The translations under genes were made by a program, and so were the position numbers. From assembly GCA_964451785.1 (NCBI GenBank), contig CAYVJG010000024.1, positions 1 to 44,321 on the forward strand: a stretch of DNA of 44,321 nucleotides, written 5' to 3'. This document shows, in pieces, positions 42,930-44,321 of the stretch (positions are counted from its first letter, which is position 1; each line of letters starts with the position of its first letter). The notes beneath the pieces are model-generated. The model did no database searches. It was given only the letters and a program-made list of their open reading frames with translations, and had not been told where the DNA came from. Origin of the DNA: JAJYSO01 sp964451785. Lineage in GTDB: Bacteria; Bacteroidota; Bacteroidia; Flavobacteriales; Flavobacteriaceae.

Positions 42930-43062
42930 TTATACCGTATGGACAAATTATATAGTCCAATTTCGACAATAGTCTCATTGTACTATATAATTTGTTACCC
43001 ACGGCATGATACCTACAAAAAATAGTATAAATCAGGCTAAAAAATAAGTCTAATTGGTATTA
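42930..43062 (-). repeat. MITE-like intergenic element, copy B
   Basis: Read on the minus strand it aligns along its length with the copy at 38491: TAATACCAATTAGACTTATT, GGTATCATGCC, GTACAATGAGACTA, AATTGGACTATATAA, CATACGGTATAA. It fills the gap between cobT and cobS. Its left end (minus strand) lies inside the last codons of cobT. Confidence 0.65.
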
Positions 43063-44060
43063 CTTACACCGGCACTTTCAAAACTAGCCATTTCGTTGAG
43101 GAAGTTGACGGCAGCCTGGATGATAGGATAGGCCAGAGCGCATCCTGTACCTTCGCCTACGCGCAAATTGAGTTGGAGTAGAGCTGAGGCATTGAGCTGT
43201 TCTAACACTAAACGGTGGCCGGCTTCATCACTTTGGTGGCAAAAAATAGCCACATCTTTGAGCTGAGGTTCTAGTTGAGAAGCTACCAAATAAGCAGCTG
43301 TAGCGATATAGCCATCAATCATGATGAGCATGCGGTGTTTATAAGCCGCAAGCATGGCTCCTGTCATTTGTGCTACTTCAAAACCGCCATAGGTTTGTAA
43401 AATTTCTTTGGGGTCAGTGAGTTGACCGTGATGCGCTTTAGCTTGTTTTAAAATAGTTATTTTTTTGTCTAGACCTTTGTCATCTAGTCCCGTACCGCGC
43501 CCTACAGAGTCTTCGACAGAAATTGGAGTAAGCGAATTGACTAGCATGGCAGCAGAAGAGGTGTTTGCAATACCCATTTCGCCAAAGCCGATGATGTTAC
43601 AGCCTGTAGAAGCAATTTGGTCAATGAGACAATTAGATTTTTCAAAACAGCGTTCTAATTGTTCAGCGGTCATCGCTTTATGCGTGAGAAAGCTCTGTGT
43701 ACCTTTGGCTATTTTGTGATTAATGATAGCGGAGTGTTCCGGAAAATCAGCATTCACGCCGGCATCAACAATTCTTAAGGCGATTTTGTTTTGGCGACAA
43801 AACACGTTAATGGCCGCTCCTTCATTTAAGAAGTTCATGACCATTTGAGGAGTCACTTCGGCAGGATAAGCGCTGACGCCTTCAGTTGCGATGCCGTGAT
43901 CTCCGGCGAAAACGACAAGATGAGGATTGGTGAGTTGAGGTGTAAGGGTGTTTTGAACTTTTCCAATTTGTAAAGCTAAGCGTTCCAATTGGCCTAAGGC
44001 GCCTAGGGGTTTTGTTTTTAAATCTATTTTGTGTTGTAATTTTTCAGATAATGAGGTCAT
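43050..44060 (-). CDS. cobT: Nicotinate-nucleotide-dimethylbenzimidazole phosphoribosyltransferase CobT
   Basis: A 336-residue enzyme that transfers phosphoribose from nicotinate mononucleotide to dimethylbenzimidazole, giving alpha-ribazole phosphate, the CobC/CobS substrate. Signatures: KTKPLGALGQLE near the start, VVFAGDHGIATEGVSAYPAEVTPQMV, GFGEMGIANTSSAA, GRGTGLDDKGL, and RVGEGTGCALAYP with the presumed catalytic Glu near 303. The last four residues and the stop codon (SNTN*) come from the terminus of the MITE-like element. The upstream region to the window edge shows a TTTCCTTTT/AAAAGGAAA hairpin but no recognisable cobalamin riboswitch. Confidence 0.97.
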   Translation of the reverse strand: MTSLSEKLQHKIDLKTKPLGALGQLERLALQIGKVQNTLTPQLTNPHLVVFAGDHGIATEGVSAYPAEVTPQMVMNFLNEGAAINVFCRQNKIALRIVDAGVNADFPEHSAIINHKIAKGTQSFLTHKAMTAEQLERCFEKSNCLIDQIASTGCNIIGFGEMGIANTSSAAMLVNSLTPISVEDSVGRGTGLDDKGLDKKITILKQAKAHHGQLTDPKEILQTYGGFEVAQMTGAMLAAYKHRMLIMIDGYIATAAYLVASQLEPQLKDVAIFCHQSDEAGHRLVLEQLNASALLQLNLRVGEGTGCALAYPIIQAAVNFLNEMASFESAGVSNTN

Positions 44061-44189
44061 TTGAAAGAATTGTGATTTACTGGTTTCCTTTTAAAATGAA
44101 CAGAAAAGGAAAGCTTGTGTGGAGGGGCTAAATTACGCAAATAAGCGATATCATACTTGGAGAAGTTCGTGAAATATAGATTTTACGGG

Positions 44190-44321
44190 TAGTCTGTTAT
44201 CCTCCGTGGGCTTTGCCTGCGGGTATGGTATTAAAGTCTTTCGGGCTTTTTCTTACCGACTCAAGTTTTGGGGTTATTTTGCTGCGTTCTTTACTGTTGA
44301 ACTACTTCGTAGTTCTGTAAG
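44190..44321. repeat. Degenerate hairpin repeats at the window edge
   Basis: CCGTGGGCTTTGCCTGCGGG and GGTATTAAAGTCTTTCGGGC resemble one unit of the 69-bp array, and the last 34 bases (44288-44321) equal 38287-38320, including the hairpin GAACTAC-TTC-GTAGTTC. The element continues beyond the window. Confidence 0.55.

Noticed and set aside
44061..44200. Cobalamin riboswitch upstream of cobT
   Set aside because: No conserved B12-box or multi-stem fold could be recognised; only one simple hairpin is present.

Overview
The window comes from a Bacteroidota genome, most likely a flavobacterium. This rests on the family content (GH89 N-acetylglucosaminidase, GldL-like membrane protein, DUF3298, LtrA and DUF2914 proteins, bacillithiol-type YpdA reductase, two unrelated L,D-transpeptidases), on moderate-to-low GC, on promoter-like TAnnTTTG boxes, and on weak Shine-Dalgarno signals. 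There is one 100-base assembly gap (41210-41309). I see no tRNA, rRNA, CRISPR array, integrase or transposase.

Layout. 1-6957: a WG-repeat protein cut by the window edge, an AraC regulator beside a short SDR/methyltransferase/DoxX-like/SnoaL-like cluster, an LtrA membrane protein and a secreted DUF3298 protein. The region shows decay: a small remnant related to the DUF3298 gene, and a DoxX-like gene with an in-frame TAG. 6958-9077: two unrecognised genes, each preceded by the same 33-bp hairpin repeat. 9310-15676: a four-gene SMC-like operon (kleisin-like, KITE-like, 1234-residue SMC ATPase, Toprim nuclease) with the architecture of Wadjet/MksBEFG anti-plasmid systems. Its first gene is split by a frameshift at an A7 run. 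A perfect 41-bp direct repeat, taken from the 3' end of the preceding gene, lies on both sides of the operon, and a MITE-like element abuts the right copy. This is the best candidate for an interesting accessory system.

16107-29242: mostly housekeeping genes. They include a TauE/SafE permease, two convergent L,D-transpeptidases, a 58-residue GldL-like protein, DNA ligase LigA, an orphan methylmalonyl-CoA mutase-like subunit, YpdA, ribulose-phosphate epimerase, an e(P4)-type lipoprotein phosphatase, a YigZ protein and a DUF2914 protein. 29336-36416: a complete, tightly overlapped histidine operon hisG-D-C-B-H-A-F-IE. It is preceded by a 19-residue leader peptide with six consecutive His codons and a terminator, which is a classical attenuation arrangement. 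36503-38146: acyl-CoA carboxylase beta subunit. 38637-40790: GH89 enzyme. 41593-44060: cobC, cobS and cobT, the late steps of cobalamin nucleotide-loop assembly.

Intergenic space is rich in structured repeats. There are four copies of a roughly 120-150-bp element with TTATACC/GGTATAA ends, a separate 162-bp element with long terminal inverted repeats, a 69-bp-period array of hairpins holding the assembly gap, and a second hairpin family at 38287 and at the right window edge. Several sit exactly at gene 3' ends, and one supplies the stop codon of cobT.
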